64,000 nucleotides of DNA, from assembly GCF_003286085.1 (NCBI RefSeq), contig NW_020825317.1:4774001-4838000 (forward strand), written 5' to 3'. The position numbers and the translations under genes were made by a program. The DNA is from Drosophila persimilis (taxonomy: Eukaryota > Arthropoda > Insecta > Diptera > Drosophilidae). The notes under the pieces are model-generated. The model saw only the letters and a list, made by a program, of their open reading frames with translations. It was not told the DNA's origin and did not search any database. This document shows positions 11,201 to 23,849 of this stretch, piece after piece; position 1 is the stretch's first letter; every line of letters begins with the position of its first letter.

Positions 11201-14200
11201 TCGAGTTCTCTTTTGTTTCGCCCGGGCCATTTTATAACCGTTATTCATAATAAAAAATGTTATAGAACATCATTTTGGCAATACATAAAAATGCAGCGGC
11301 TACATTGAAGGCAGTGCGGGATAGAGAAAGCTACTGAAAAAGCGAGAATCGGTACGAGGAAGATGAGTGGGGGGCGAAAAGACATCAACATCCAACTTCT
11401 CGATGGCTGCTAGAGGACAAGTAATTTCTTTCTAATAAGCTCGGATCGTATCGTATCCCACGCCTGCATCTCGAGCCCATTCTGGGGCATATGGCTGGGA
11501 CCCTCTGCCCGCACCTGGCCCCGGCCCCGCACCGCCTCCGCCTCCGCTCCTTCCCCCCTGACCCTGTCCCCCCTGTCGATGGTATATTTTAATAACATGT
11601 CATAAAATATTTTTCTGTGTGTTTGTGTTTCCGTCATTCTTCTCCTCGCTCCTTCCAGACTGCCTATATGGCCATAAAAAAGTCATTACCCATACTCGTA
11701 CAAACGTATACGTGTACCCGTGTGCTCCACATACGAGTGTAGACCCCTGGCCATCTCCATCTACATCTCCATCCCCATCGTGGGGGTGGCGCACCCCCTT
11801 CGAGGACCCCCGTCCCTTCTATCGAAGATTGCATCAGCTACGACTTTTGGTAATAATATTTCGCGCTCCTTCCCGAAATGAAATTGCACGAAAATAATAA
11901 ATATATTGTTGCCTATTTTCCATAAGGCTCGGCTCAGCCCACAGCCCAGAGTCCCCGCCCCGCTACCATTTTATGATGGACCATGAATGGGATTGAGCGG
12001 CTGCACTTCAATCAGAAAAACTGGACGCCGGCCAACTGGGAGCCATGCTTTAGACCAAAAGCTGGAAAGGGCTTTTTTACTCGTACGCATAGCGTAGGGC
12101 AGCGGAGAACAGATAGACCTTTGTGTTACTGCCCCAAGATCTGCGTCTGGCGATAAGGCTGAATGAGCTTGGGTCTCCTCTAGGCTTCGGTCTGCTTCAT
12201 TGTGGAATTCTCCATAGCCTTCACAGGACCACAGGAGGACCATTCATCATGTGTCTCTCTGCTAGTTATAGGATGCGAGCCTTTGGATCTATTGTCGCAG
12301 AATTAAGCCTCAAAAAAGTGTTTCTATATCAGTGGCAAATACCATGGGAACAAGGTGATTTTTTCTTTGCGATCATTTCAACCCACTTTCTTTTTCTTTT
12401 GGAGGTAAAATTAACCAATTGTAAATTCTGCAGGTTTGCCAACAAATTTCAAAAAATAACGAACCAAAACATCAGGTTTCATCAAGTCCCCTTTTTACAT
12501 CGAACAAAAATCGACAAAATGATTATCTTTAGTAATTCATCTTCTTTTGCTATACGGTATCCATTTGGCCTCAACAACTTTCTACCTAGTTTGATCATAT
12601 CTAGTAAAATACAACCATATGCAATTTCAACTTCAACAATGAGCCAACAAGAAAAGAACACAAGTTTTGACGAAAGTCCAAAAGTGTCGCCACCGTACAT
12701 TAAGGTACCTTATTTAAGAAATCTTGAGAGTCTCTGAGATGTTCTTGATCACTTTCTTCTGAGGGATAAGTAAACTGAAGCTTTCGGTTGAATCGTGATT
12801 GCAGCATACTCGTAATTTCAGCGGATAAGAACCACAAACTCAGGTTAGAGCGACGCACTGAACCAATGCTTCAGGTCCAGAAATGCATTGCTTGATCACT
12901 GGGTTTTGTAGGGAAAATTGGTAAAAGCTTCAGTTTTCATCTATAAATTGGGAGAGAACCATTGGGAGAAAAAGGGAAGGGGAAGGCAAAAGGGAAGGAG
13001 TAATAGACCAAAACTTCAGGTTTAATCACTATTCGACTTTGGAGTATGTTGGGAATGAAGTTTTTAAGTCCGAATTCCATTATTACCCCTTTCCGAGATG
13101 GGTTTCTGCCCATCTCCGTATGTTCACTACAGGATTCCTTTGGACAGCTCTCCGTTCCGGCAAATATCCCTTTAGGTTAAGCAACATTTAGCTTGTAGAT
13201 CTGTTTTGATGTTCCTTCATGAAGAGAGAGAACCGTCTTCTTTGTCTTGCTTCTTCTGTAGCGCATTCTCGGGGATCTCGTCCGTCCGTAATTCCCATCT
13301 GAAGTTCTTCCGATTGCTCTTTTTAAGCAGCGCCACCTAAACACACACAACTAACTGTGGGGTACGTATGTATGTGTGTGTTGGGTGGTAGGAGCACACA
13401 AATGTGTGTGAGGACGTGAGCTCCGAAATTTGCGCAGTGGAATGCGCGTTCTAAGCGAGTGTGAATGCTGTAAGGACATCTCTCCGGCAGCTGAGATGTG
13501 CTGTGAGGGGCCAGCAAATTAAACATTTTTAACGTGCCACAGTTTTAGCAACGTTGTTGCTGTTCTTCCTGCTCCGCGGGATTTATGGAAGGGATAATTT
13601 GTCTTGGCCGGCTTTCTAGCGGATTGGGAGCTGCAAGGAGCTCCAGATCGGATCCAGAATCGTAATCACAATCGCAGCCCGAGTCGAAACAGGGACCCAA
13701 GAGAGCCTCCTCTCCTCCTTCTACCTGCTCTATAGTCCGTTTTCTTACATTATAATATTTAATATTATTCTCGTTCTTTATTTTTATGATACTCGAGGAC
13801 ACACAAATAAATGCGTGGCGCTGCGACGGTGGAGGTCTGGGGTGTGGGCGCCTTATCGCGCTCGCATACGCGACATGGGACCACATTCCTCTTCCTGCTA
13901 CTACTCTGCCACTCCACACTACCCTCCTGCCTAGGCAGGGGAAATCTTGTGCAATAAAATTCCTCTAAACACTCATAAAAATTGCAGGCATATTAAAAAT
14001 TGTGTTTGTTTAAAAAAAAAAACCAAATAAAAATAAAAACAGCAACAACAAGGTAACGGAGCTGGCCCCTTGGGGTGGCTGGTGGTTCGGGGGGTCTGCT
14101 GGAATCCTGCTCATATGCGAATTTCGTGGCTTCAAAGGAAGAGACGAGAGAAGTGGAAAGTGGAGTATAACGTTGGAACAGGGGTTACCGTGGCCCATAA

Positions 14201-15300
14201 AACTGAATGGATATTTGAATAGAATTTGCAATAAAAAATCCCGTTAAAAAGCAGCATCCACAACGTGTGTGTGTGTATGCGTGTGGGTGCGTGTGGGTGC
14301 GCGTGTGTATGTTGGTGGCAATAACAACTTGTGCGTTATGAAAAACTAATTTCTCTAAACATATGCGCTTCGCAGGCTAAACATGCGAATGAGCCATGGC
14401 CATGGCCAGGAGCAGGAGCAGGAGCAGGACCAAGACCCAAGCTGGAGCTCATTTTACGATGGCGCAGCAGTGCCTGCTTGTCACCCATTCCAATTCCCAA
14501 ACCCAAACCCACACACACCCACACCCACACCCACTCCCGTCTCCATCCCGTTCATGCGTCGCGCATGTTGACACAGCCACTTGGAGGATGGTGGGGATGG
14601 CTTCTGGGGCTCGACTTGAAATTGCAAATTTACGAGTATTTATATTGATGCCATTTTACTTTGATTTTAATGCGCGACCAAAATGCGTGCGAAGATTTTT
14701 AATATTTTCTTGTTCTCGTTGCCGTTGTTGTCCCCATTGCTCTTGATGTTTTTAGTGTGCAGAATTCGCAATGTTTCTGCCAAGTATTTATTTATTTGGA
14801 CCAAGGCATAGGACCCGCATAGGACTCCTCTATTGGGGGAACTGCTGTCGCTGTATCGAACCTTCTTGGTTGCATTCTCATCCCAGCTATGAGACATATG
14901 TACATATGTTCCATTGACGGGATCTATTTACTGTACATCGGATGAAACTGAGAGATAAAATTTCAGTTGATCGCAGGAATCAGAACTCTTCCAAGTAGCA
15001 GAATGAAACTTTCTTTATTGGAAAACCTTGCTGTTGATATATTGAACACACACATTTGGTATGCAGCAGGAGCAGGTTCTAGCAGCCGATGTAAACTTAA
15101 CTGGAGGAGGAAGTACGCGCTGGCTTCGGCTTTTGTCTCTGATCGGCGTGGTGTGGGCATGGAGGACATTTTACAACCAATTTAGAGCTCTGGCAAATGG
15201 TCGAGATAAGAATTTATAAAAAATCTCGTACGAGCAGGTAAAGGATGCTAGGAAACGAGATAGATCAGCATATATACGTAAACGAAGAAGATCACCAGTC
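8238..15300. other. No gene seen; repeats and GC-rich patches
   Basis: Contains GAGCCC repeats (8605-8632), long CA/TG tracts (9770-9900), a GC-rich patch with two CCAAT-type boxes (9360-9430) and an AGC/GGA repeat (14400-14430). 11900-13350 is AT-richer, and a phrase like CCAAAACTTCAGGTTT recurs near 12464 and 13010, suggesting an unidentified old repeat. Confidence 0.5.
8284..8316 (+). repeat. (GGGTTT)n telomere-like repeat
   Basis: Three to four GGTTTG units. A second tract is at 49093-49120. Flies lack telomerase, so this is treated as a plain microsatellite. Confidence 0.8.
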
Positions 15301-15379
15301 AGATCTTTGTTGGCTGCGGTATCGTCCATAGGCGAGAACGCCCACCTATTAATCGTCAGGATCTCTCCAACAAAGATTT
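15301..15379. repeat. Nested inverted repeat, possible structured RNA
   Basis: ATCTTTGTTGG (15303-15313) pairs perfectly with CCAACAAAGAT (15367-15377), with further G-U and A-U pairs outside. In the 53 nt loop a second hairpin GGCG-AGAA-CGCC (15331-15342) forms. No snRNA, tRNA or snoRNA box pattern was recognised. Confidence 0.5.
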
Positions 15380-15901
15380 CGGTGGGTCAACCCTCTGTCA
15401 AACGAGGCCGCAAGGTTCCGGGATAATCTAACTAGCCTTGTTTCATTTCAAACCCAATTTTATTTAAGTAATCCATAATTCCTTTGATTTCCTAAAAAAC
15501 CGAACTCTAATAGAACCTAGTCCCTAATATAAGCATTATGTGGGGTATTACTTTACGGAATATGCGGGGGAGATGATCATAAATCTATAAAATTGGCTAT
15601 GAGTATGTATATATAGTCGCAAGAACTAGGTTACGTATTCATCATAGGCACAAGAAAGCTTTAAAATTCATTACTTTAACTTGGTCAGTGCAAAACCAGA
15701 CAACATATACCCGGTATATGGAAAGTCGCTCAAAGGCATGAGTAATACGTGTGTAAGAACCGTGATCATGGACCAAGGAAGACCAAGGAATAGTTACCGC
15801 ACATTCATATCTTTTTCAGATGGCTTACTTTTTTTTATGATAATCACTTACGAGACGAATAATAACCATCTACTACATCGCGCTCCATCTACTGCGTGAG
15901 G

Positions 15902-16487
15902 TTATGTACGCTGGCACAAAGGGATCAATCGTGGAGCGACTGGTGTATTTGAAGAGTCACTCAGCTCATCCCCATCGGTCGAACTTGGCCAGGTGAAGAG
16001 TACAGAGCACACCGCTCTGGTTTGTTGGAGGAGCAATTCCATGCCCTCGGCTACCGCCTCATCCACGCGTCGAACGGTGGGGTTCAACCGGTGATACGTT
16101 GGTACGTGTCCAATACAGGACTCCGGGAATACTCAATCCGTAACTTCTAGACCAGCGTTTTAATACGTAGGTACTAGTGGTGTTAATCCTCAACAGAATT
16201 GCACCACTATTTGAGAAAAATGTTAACACCCTGGGGCGCTCGTTTCCAATTGTCGGACGGCGATCAACGTATTGATGATTTATCTTTTCTCCATGACCTG
16301 GCACTAACACTTTGCACTGGCAGGGATCTTGGCGCTTGGCAGGGATCTGTGACTTTGGCTTGACCTTTGAATGGTACGGAGCCGGCTCTAAGCGGATATT
16401 TTGCACTACCGGTCCCGATGACGGCCACGATGAGTAAAACACAGAGGCTGGGAATACCAAGTACAGCAACCCACGTTTTTTCCACAC
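15902..16487 (-). pseudogene. Possible decayed protein-coding gene, unrecognised
   Basis: Three minus-strand frames relay each other with protein-like composition. The first (16485 down to about 16300) holds a hydrophobic signal or anchor stretch (WVAVLGIPSLCVLLIVAVIG). The second (to 16059) holds KINHQYVDRRPTIGNERPR and VLKRWSRSYGLSIPGVLYWT. The third (16087-15902) holds VRRVDEAVAEGMELLLQQTR. No ATG opens the first two frames, and at least two frameshifts would be needed to join them. I do not recognise the family. A degenerate transposon protein or chance are both possible. Confidence 0.3.
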
Positions 16488-16806
16488 TTTCTCAGGTCTT
16501 TTTCTGTTATACAGAATCCAGGAACAGCAAGATTAATGCAAATATAATGCACGGCCGAAAAATTGCATATAAAAGTGTTGCCACTTGGTCGCAAAACAGA
16601 TGTTGATAAGCTTCAGAAACGCTCACCAGATCATCAACTGAAAATTTTTTTTCGGCCTAGTTTTGGACTGTATTTTTGGAGTTAGCCGTTGATATTTCAA
16701 ATAAGAGAAGGCACGACAAGCGTCGAATATTACAGTAACAACCGTAGAACTGCTGGCACTGTTCCGAGGTATTTTCCTCTATAAGAAACGAGCAGGGATG
16801 GAGCAG

Positions 16807-17050
16807 GCTAGGGCCGCGGCTCTACTTTTATACCCGGTTCTTCGTCAGTATTTATGTGAGCTTATGATTTATGTAATGTCATTTGTTATCGCTGTTCGTC
16901 AAAAGGACAAATATTCATTAAAATCGGTGGAACCGTTTTGGAGATTTTTATGTATTACATTTTATTTACATTACATTTAACACCCAGAAGGAAGCGACCC
17001 CTAAAGTGTACATATTCTTGATAATAGTCGATAAGCCATCTCTGTATGCC
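16807..17050 (+). mobile_element. DINE-1/INE-1-like Helitron fragment
   Basis: Starts with CTAGGGCCGCGGCTCTAC and TTTATACCCGG. At 16980 comes CACCCAGAAGGAAGCGACCC, then a TAAAGTGTACATATTCTTGAT block. This is the classical DINE-1 order. A similar head occurs at 42201. Confidence 0.7.
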
Positions 17051-20000
17051 AGGTACAGTCATTGTATAATTAAATCCTATGAAATTTCATCTATTTTCAA
17101 CCTATCAATTCTTTAGGATATCGGCACATGGCACTATGCCGAGTGAAATTATGAAAGGCCGCGAAGTTAGCAATGGTTTTTGAATTTTTCAGTAATATTT
17201 TGGCGTGTATTTAAAATCGTGAGTAGGAGGTAAGTGATCTAGTTCTCTTTTTTGTCTCGAGCAAAGTACAAAATCACTATCGTCAGGTTTATAAGCATCG
17301 AATTTTATTTGATGTGGGCTTGACTTTCATTCTGATTACTTAATTCATACTCTATAACTCATATAATTCTAGCAAACAAAAGGACAGTGATGAAGGTAAT
17401 CGACTACAAAGGTACCATTGATATACATATGTAGGTGCCATACAAACGATGAGCCTGGAGTGCACCGGCTCCCAAGAACCATCCCTTTACTTTTGCTTTA
17501 ACGTAACTTATTGAGATATGTTTTCTAGATATGGCAACATGGCTTTAAACAGTGTACATATATTAGAGTTATTTGTGATTGTGAGTGATTCGTTTCCCCC
17601 AAAGCTGCTCAGAATTCATTTGCTTCATTTGATCAAGCAGGGCGTCGCTGCAAGCTGAGGGTGTGTCCGTGTTCTCTTGAGATTATCCTCAAATTGTTCG
17701 CAAATTTTCCTCAGTTAAAGATCGATTCGAGGAGAAGTTGGCTCCCTTTTAGTTCACAATCGATTCTGGCATCGGGAGCTGCGCAGCACTCGAGTGGCTG
17801 GGGGTAAGGTCAAGGGTCGGTGCTGGTCAGCCCAATCCCTTTCCTCCCGCGCTGGTCAAGGACAGTCAGTCAGGCCTTCCATTCCATCTCCCACTTGTGC
17901 CACAATGCAACTAAATGCTTGGAAATGAATTTGCGTTTGAATTTGCGATTGTATTTGTGTTTGTTTGTTTAATGACTGGAGGGAGGGCTGATGGCGGGCC
18001 ATTTCAAACGTTGTATAGTGGAGAGAGGGGATAGGGGAGGACGGGGAGAGGCAAACGATTGGCAATTGAATCGGTGCCCAGGTGGAGCAGGGACCACGAC
18101 TGGCAGGCTGCTGTTTGTTGTTCCGTTAGAGGCAAAACAAAGGCCTAAGTGGACCCGAGCGGAGCATAGTTTGCCAAAGCACCTGCCGAGTGATGGTGGA
18201 TCAGCGGAGCGGTGGGGGCTGGGCTGCGCGCTTTTGATGCCGGGGCATGTTGTTCCACTTGCCACTCGACAATCAAAGCGTTGGAAATCAATTACACACA
18301 AAAGCGTCAAGTGGCAAATGCAAATGTTTGAAAAGCAAAGCACAAAACGCAGGAGGAATGCCAGCGACTGAATGGGGCATCGCTTAGCCAGGTGCGGAGG
18401 GGGCCGCGACTCCTGCTGCGGCTGCGGCTGCTGGCGGGGGATGCGATTGGAGGTGGTGGCAAAAAGAGTTTAATTGCAAAAAAAGGGGAAATCGGAGGGG
18501 CCGTCAGGTGGTAAGTGGAGGAGGCAACAATGCCAGCGAAATGCCTACAAAATTGTACTCGACAGCTTAAGCTCCCACGTGCGAAGGGATAGGTTGGGGG
18601 CGGGATGGCTGTGGGTGGTGCAGGCAGTGGGGGATTCAGTGGAGCCAGTGGAGCCAACCATCAAAATATCGGTAATTTTGTAAAGAAACGAAATTTATGT
18701 GAAAAATGCCAAACAACAGCCCAAAGCCCTGGAAAGAGTCAGACAGACGAGGGTCGGTAGCCTCCCCCCTCAGAAAAAGGCCGGCAAAAAATGGGCGCAT
18801 AGCAAAAAAATACGGGAATAACAGCAAAAGAAAAACTGGACGTGAAATGAAACACGACAACTGGAATGAATGGTGGGTGATCACTGATGGGGGGCGGAGG
18901 GTTGAATGGCAACAAAAAGCCCAAAGCTGCATGCAAAATGCCGAAAAAACGATTGCATGAGAGGGAACAGGACCAGGACCAGGACCAGAGCCAAGACCAG
19001 GGCCAGGGCCAGGACGAGGACTAAGGATTGCGATTGGGGTGGTAAGGAATTCTGACTTGGGTGGGGTGCTGTTGAGTGCAGGCTGCGTGTGAAGCCGGCG
19101 ATTATGCGACGAGCTGGGCAACAAAGACAGCAACAAAAAGCACCGGCGACCCACATTCGACCCACAACAAGCAGCGCCCAACGTTGGGACCAGAGCGCCA
19201 TGCAACGTGCACCAGCATGGGGGCATGGTCACGGGCACGGCACTGGCATGGGCAATTTTTAATGACTGAAAAATAAAAACCCGTTTCAGCCAGGCCAGAA
19301 GAGTGCGTGGCAAAGGGATATGAGGGTTCCCGGGGAGTGGGAGAAAGGATGCGTTATCACTGCCCAGGGATGGTGGGGGATTGGGTGGGGTTGGGCAGGC
19401 ATCAGCATAATGCAAGCCAACGCAAACATTTTATTTGCATTAAGCGTCGCAGCGGCAGAGCAAAAAACCGAGGGCAATGGGAAGGAGAAAACCCACCAAA
19501 AAAAAAAGAGAGAAAAAACCCCAACGTCGATAGCTAAAATACATACGCATGCAAAAAAAACGGAGTAAAACCAAAAAAAAAAAAAAAAAACAAGAAAAAA
19601 AGAAGCGTGTTGCATGTACTGCAACAGTGCACCTACTTATGCCGCATACACACAACGCTGCAGTGGCAGCCAATAAAAACGCAGCGCTGCAAGTTGCGTG
19701 CAACAGGAAGGCGCGCAAAATAAAGCAAGCAAAAATCAAACAAAAAGCCGTCCAAAAAACACAAACGGCTAAAAAAAAGCACAAAAAATAAATGCGAAAA
19801 ATCCAAAGAGTGGATGGAGGGTCGGTCGAAAAAATCAAACAACATATTCCGCAACGAGAATGGCCTGGGTGCGAGTGAAATGACAGCAGGTTGCACTGGG
19901 CTGTCCCACGCCCCACACCCCACAGCCCACACCCACCGTACACGGCCACTGCATGCTGCATGCAACTGCAATGTGGAACTGCACATGGGAGGGGCTCGGC

Positions 20001-21684
20001 TCGGCTCTGCGCTGCTCGTCCTCGTCCTCGGCTCTGCTCTGCTCGCCTGGACATGCAATAAAATAAAAATAAAAAGAATGCGCTGCAAAAAAATCCTAGA
20101 AATATATAAAAATTGTCCAAAAAGTGCAAAAAGGCAATAGCGGGGGGGGAAAAGCAGGCTCAAAACGCACACGGCCTAAACCCCTTGGCCTGGGTAAGAC
20201 CGAAACGGCGATAGTCAGAGAGAGCGAGAAAGCGGAATTGCAGCTGCAGTAGCAGTGGCAGCAACAGCAACAGCAGCAGCAGCAGCAGCGGACGCTGCCT
20301 GACTTGTTTTAGTTGTTTTGCTAGCCAATGCATTTTCCAGGAGCGCAGCAAGGATCTACCTCTATCCAGCGGGGCCCTTAAAAGGGATGTAAGGAATGTC
20401 TATCGGGCTATTAGGGATATTAGGCAACCAGGATCATTGAGTTCTCATATCATAGATTCTAGCCCTGCTTCTGATTCAGAGCCACAATTTCACGTCTTCG
20501 ATTATTGAAAAATCACTGTAGAGATCACTGAGAGTAGAGATAACTGAAGACTCCCAAAGGATCACTGCCATGGGACCAGGATGGGATATGAATAAATGGA
20601 ATGATGATGATCAGCAACCGATCAATATTTCCTACCTTTCGGAAGCCTGAAGTTCCAGATGCTCCTACGAGCAGTCAATAAAATACGTCCCTGTGTCCAT
20701 GCAACGCCCTGACCCGGGCCCGGGCCGGGCCCGGGACCGACAAAGACCCGACGAGGTGCGAGCGAGAGATTGGCGCGACAGGATGCGACGGCGAATGCAA
20801 CCGAGCCGAACACGCCAAGAGATGCACATGTGGATGCAATGCAGCTGAAGCTGCAGTCGCAGTCGCTGTCCTGTGGGCCACCCATGGCACAGCAGCCCAG
20901 AGGATGGGGCGGGGCAGCAGGCCGAATACAAAAAATTTTAAAAAACCATAATAAATAAAATTAAGCAGAGAGCGATGGAAAAAACAAACGAAAAAAACGG
21001 ACTCGCTGTCATAGCGAGCAAAAAGGGAGGCAGGACGATGGGGCATTGTTGTTGCTGCTGCCGCTGCTGCTGCTGCAGTTGCCATTGCAACTGCACTTTT
21101 ACATATCACACATACAACACCGCCTGCTGGGCAGTGGGCGTGGGGCAGACTCTGAGAGGCAAAGAGGCAGAGAGGCTGCTGCAGTTTGGCAATTTAGCAG
21201 GGGGAAAAAATGGCGAAAAAGGAGCAACGTGAAAAAAGGCGAAATATATTTAAATTTGTTGCTCTTGTGTGGGTGCGTATGGGTGTGGGATGTGTGTGGG
21301 TGAGGGTGGTTATATGCATGTGGGTGTGGGCAGTGCAGCGTGGGGCGGCGCGAGTGCAGTTCGAAGCTCGGCTCGGACGCACGAGGCAACAAAAAATATG
21401 CAAAAACTCCGCCCTAAAATGCGAGGCAATAAAATAAAAATCAATCTAATGAAAACCCAAAAATAAAACGAAATAAAAAATATTAACCGAAAACGAACAA
21501 AGATGGCGATAGATCGTCGTCTATATGTGTGTATGTGTGTGTGTGTGTGTATGTGTGTATGTGTGTGGGAGGAGTGTGGTGCGGTGGGGATGGGTATAAG
21601 CTAATTTAAAATTCGCCACTAGTATGACAGCTCTCCCTATCACTCCCATCCCCGAACCACATCCGGGTCTGGCCATTGCCATTT
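17051..21684. other. No gene seen
   Basis: A-rich and GC-rich microsatellite DNA. Long frames here (for example minus 19415-18636) have no protein-like pattern beyond low complexity. Confidence 0.5.
21526..21567 (+). repeat. (TG)n microsatellite
   Basis: TG run with TATG interruptions. It is one of many CA/TG tracts in the window; others are near 9770-9900, 53260-53310, 55350-55410, 58260-58300, 58415-58450 and 59060-59130. Confidence 0.9.
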
Positions 21685-21849
21685 ATGGGCAACAAAAATG
21701 TTCGATTAAGCGGCTTCAGCAAACAAGAGACCGATGAGAATGGTGAAGGTGGTGCTGGAGCTGGAGGAGCACCATCCGGAGGCGGGGGGACACCATCCAG
21801 CATCCAGCATCCAGAATCCGCCGCATTGGCATCATCAGCCGAAAATTGA
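21685..21849 (+). CDS. Candidate small ORF, 54 aa, Gly/Ala-rich
   Basis: ATG at 21685 opens MGNKNVRLSGFSKQETDENG, followed by a Gly/Ala/Pro/Ser-rich stretch and a C-terminus ending in ASSAEN before TGA. The MGNK start resembles an N-myristoylation signal. The Gly/Ala run uses mixed synonymous codons (GGT, GGA, GGC, GGG; GCT, GCA), which hints that the protein sequence matters, not a DNA repeat. An in-frame TGA lies upstream at 21625. The opposite strand is also open (21854-21606), so the coding strand is uncertain. It is not recognised. Confidence 0.3.
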   Translation: MGNKNVRLSGFSKQETDENGEGGAGAGGAPSGGGGTPSSIQHPESAALASSAEN

Positions 21850-22086
21850 ATCATAACACCCTCATATAGCAGGATACGCCTGGAATGGCGGTGGTCAGGT
21901 CAGGACGGGTCAGGTCAGTTCAGGGGATCGGCTAGGGCTCGATAATTAAAAACCTGAATACGTTCGTTAGAAAGTTTTCCTCGCTAATGGAAGGATGCCG
22001 TCGCCACTCAGGGTGGCAGTAGCCCATCCTCCTGCAACCTTGTGCCTACGGAGGCGATTGTTAATTTGCCAGCTTAGTCCCTACCC

Positions 22087-22127
22087 CTGCCCTGTACCTG
22101 CCCTGCCCTGCCCTACCCTGCCCTGCC
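22087..22127 (+). repeat. (CCCTG)n repeat
   Basis: Pentamer CCCTG/CCTGC repeated about eight times with substitutions. Confidence 0.8.
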
Positions 22128-23093
22128 TGGGGGTTGAGCCATTATAAAAAGGAGTACCCGAAGAAGGAAACTAAACCGCAGAGCAGCCCTTTTATGGCTC
22201 CAAGAGGCGAGGCCGGCTTTGTAGGTTTGCGCTGACGAAATGCGCCGATAACTTTTTTTATTTCGAAGCTCTAAAAATGAGACATTTCATATTACTTTTA
22301 CGGCAACAGCAACTGTTCGTTCCTCCATCTCCATCTCCATCTCCAGCTCCTGGTTCCTCCACAGCTTCCTTAGTGGGTTAAAAACAATTCTGGCAGGGCA
22401 ACCCCTCAAGTTTCTGCTTGGGGTTTTTTTTTTTGGGTTACGTTACGGTTAACGGACACACACACCCTGCCCCAACCCCACTGACGGGTGGGGGGCATGG
22501 TACGGAGTGTGGGGCAGTGGTTCTGTGGTACTGTGGTACTGTGATGCTGCTGTGGTTGTGGCACACACTTAACGGCACTCAACGCATACAAAATTTCAAA
22601 ATCATCAAAAAGTAGAAAAATACGCGTTTCATGCACATTCGCGGCATTTATGAGCCCATCAACGTCGCTCATGGATGAAAGTAACGCGTTTTATACGTCG
22701 TTTGGGTGCTTGCCAAATGTATCTTTTTATGTGGTTCGGTGGTGCTGCCTCTTCTGCCAGTGCCTCTGCTCATGACCACATGAGATACTGGCTCACGCTT
22801 GGAGCATAGGAGGATGCCGGGATGCCAGGATGCCAGGATTCGGGGCTCACAGGCGGTAGCACACGGCATTGCCGTAAAACGAAGAGCGGTGGAAAACCAT
22901 CAAGTTCAAAGTTTTCGGCAACGTTTACGATTCCTGCTGCCGTCGGCCAGTAAAAAGTGAAGAGCGTTCCGCTCGGCCCACGGCCCACGGCCGAATAGGA
23001 GCCGGTCCACATCCACATCCATCCCAACCATATCCCCGACAGCGGCGTCGAGTGGATGCTCATTGGCTGGTGGTTTCTACACCCACCTGACGA

Positions 23094-23146
23094 ACGCACG
23101 CACGCACGCACGCACGGATGAGTGGATGAGTGGATGAATGGATGAC
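23094..23146 (+). repeat. (CACG)n followed by (GATGAGTG)n repeat
   Basis: About six CACG units run straight into three to four octamers of the GATGAGTG type. Confidence 0.85.
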
Positions 23147-23790
23147 TAGGCGCCTGCTTAGTTTGGTTTCGGTTGCTAAGCAAAACCCTCCCCAGCAGCC
23201 TGCCACTGCCACTGCCCCTGTCCCCACTCCATGCAACTAACAAACAGTTTTTATGCGCTATTAAAAATATTCTTTTTATAAGCCCTATAAAAGGAGAGGC
23301 GGACGACAGCAAGCGACAGGCCAGGCCGAAGGAAATCGGTCGGCATCGACAGCAATTTATTCCCAAAACGCTTTCCATTCACCCACCAAGCCATCCATCG
23401 CTATCCATCGCCTTACATCGCCTTCCATCGCCAGCCCTCGGGGAACCACTCGCGAAAGAGAGACATTTTATGCGCACCTAAGTCATTCCGAACAATTTCG
23501 ATTAAAAAACTCATCTAAACAATTTATGGCGTGGCGTAAAAATCAAATCAAAGCGCGGCAGGGAAAAAGTGCAACATTCAGCAGCCGCCTATCCACCCAC
23601 TCACTCAAACATTATTCACATTTCCCCAGTTTACAACTATGCGGGAAAAACCATAAATTTAGAAAATTAGATGGGCCGCCCGTCCCCTTTGACTACAAGC
23701 CCCCTCTCGAAGCCTGTTGATTAGCTATTAAACGTTTTGTGTGCATCTGGAGAGGCCTCTAATCAAACTTCTTGCAGGGAGTGGGGTGGG

Positions 23791-23849
23791 GGATGGGATG
23801 GGATGAATAGATGAGATGGGATGCGATGCGATGGGATGGGATACGATGG
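23791..23849 (+). repeat. (GGGAT)n-type repeat
   Basis: GGGATG and GCGATG words repeated about ten times with drift. Confidence 0.8.

Noticed and set aside
18636..19415. 259-codon minus-strand open frame
   Set aside because: Low-complexity Pro/Gly/Ser and Phe/Leu runs over microsatellite DNA, no domain or splice support.
22770..23378. 202-codon minus-strand frame
   Set aside because: Crosses CACG and GATGAGTG simple repeats; no protein-like pattern.
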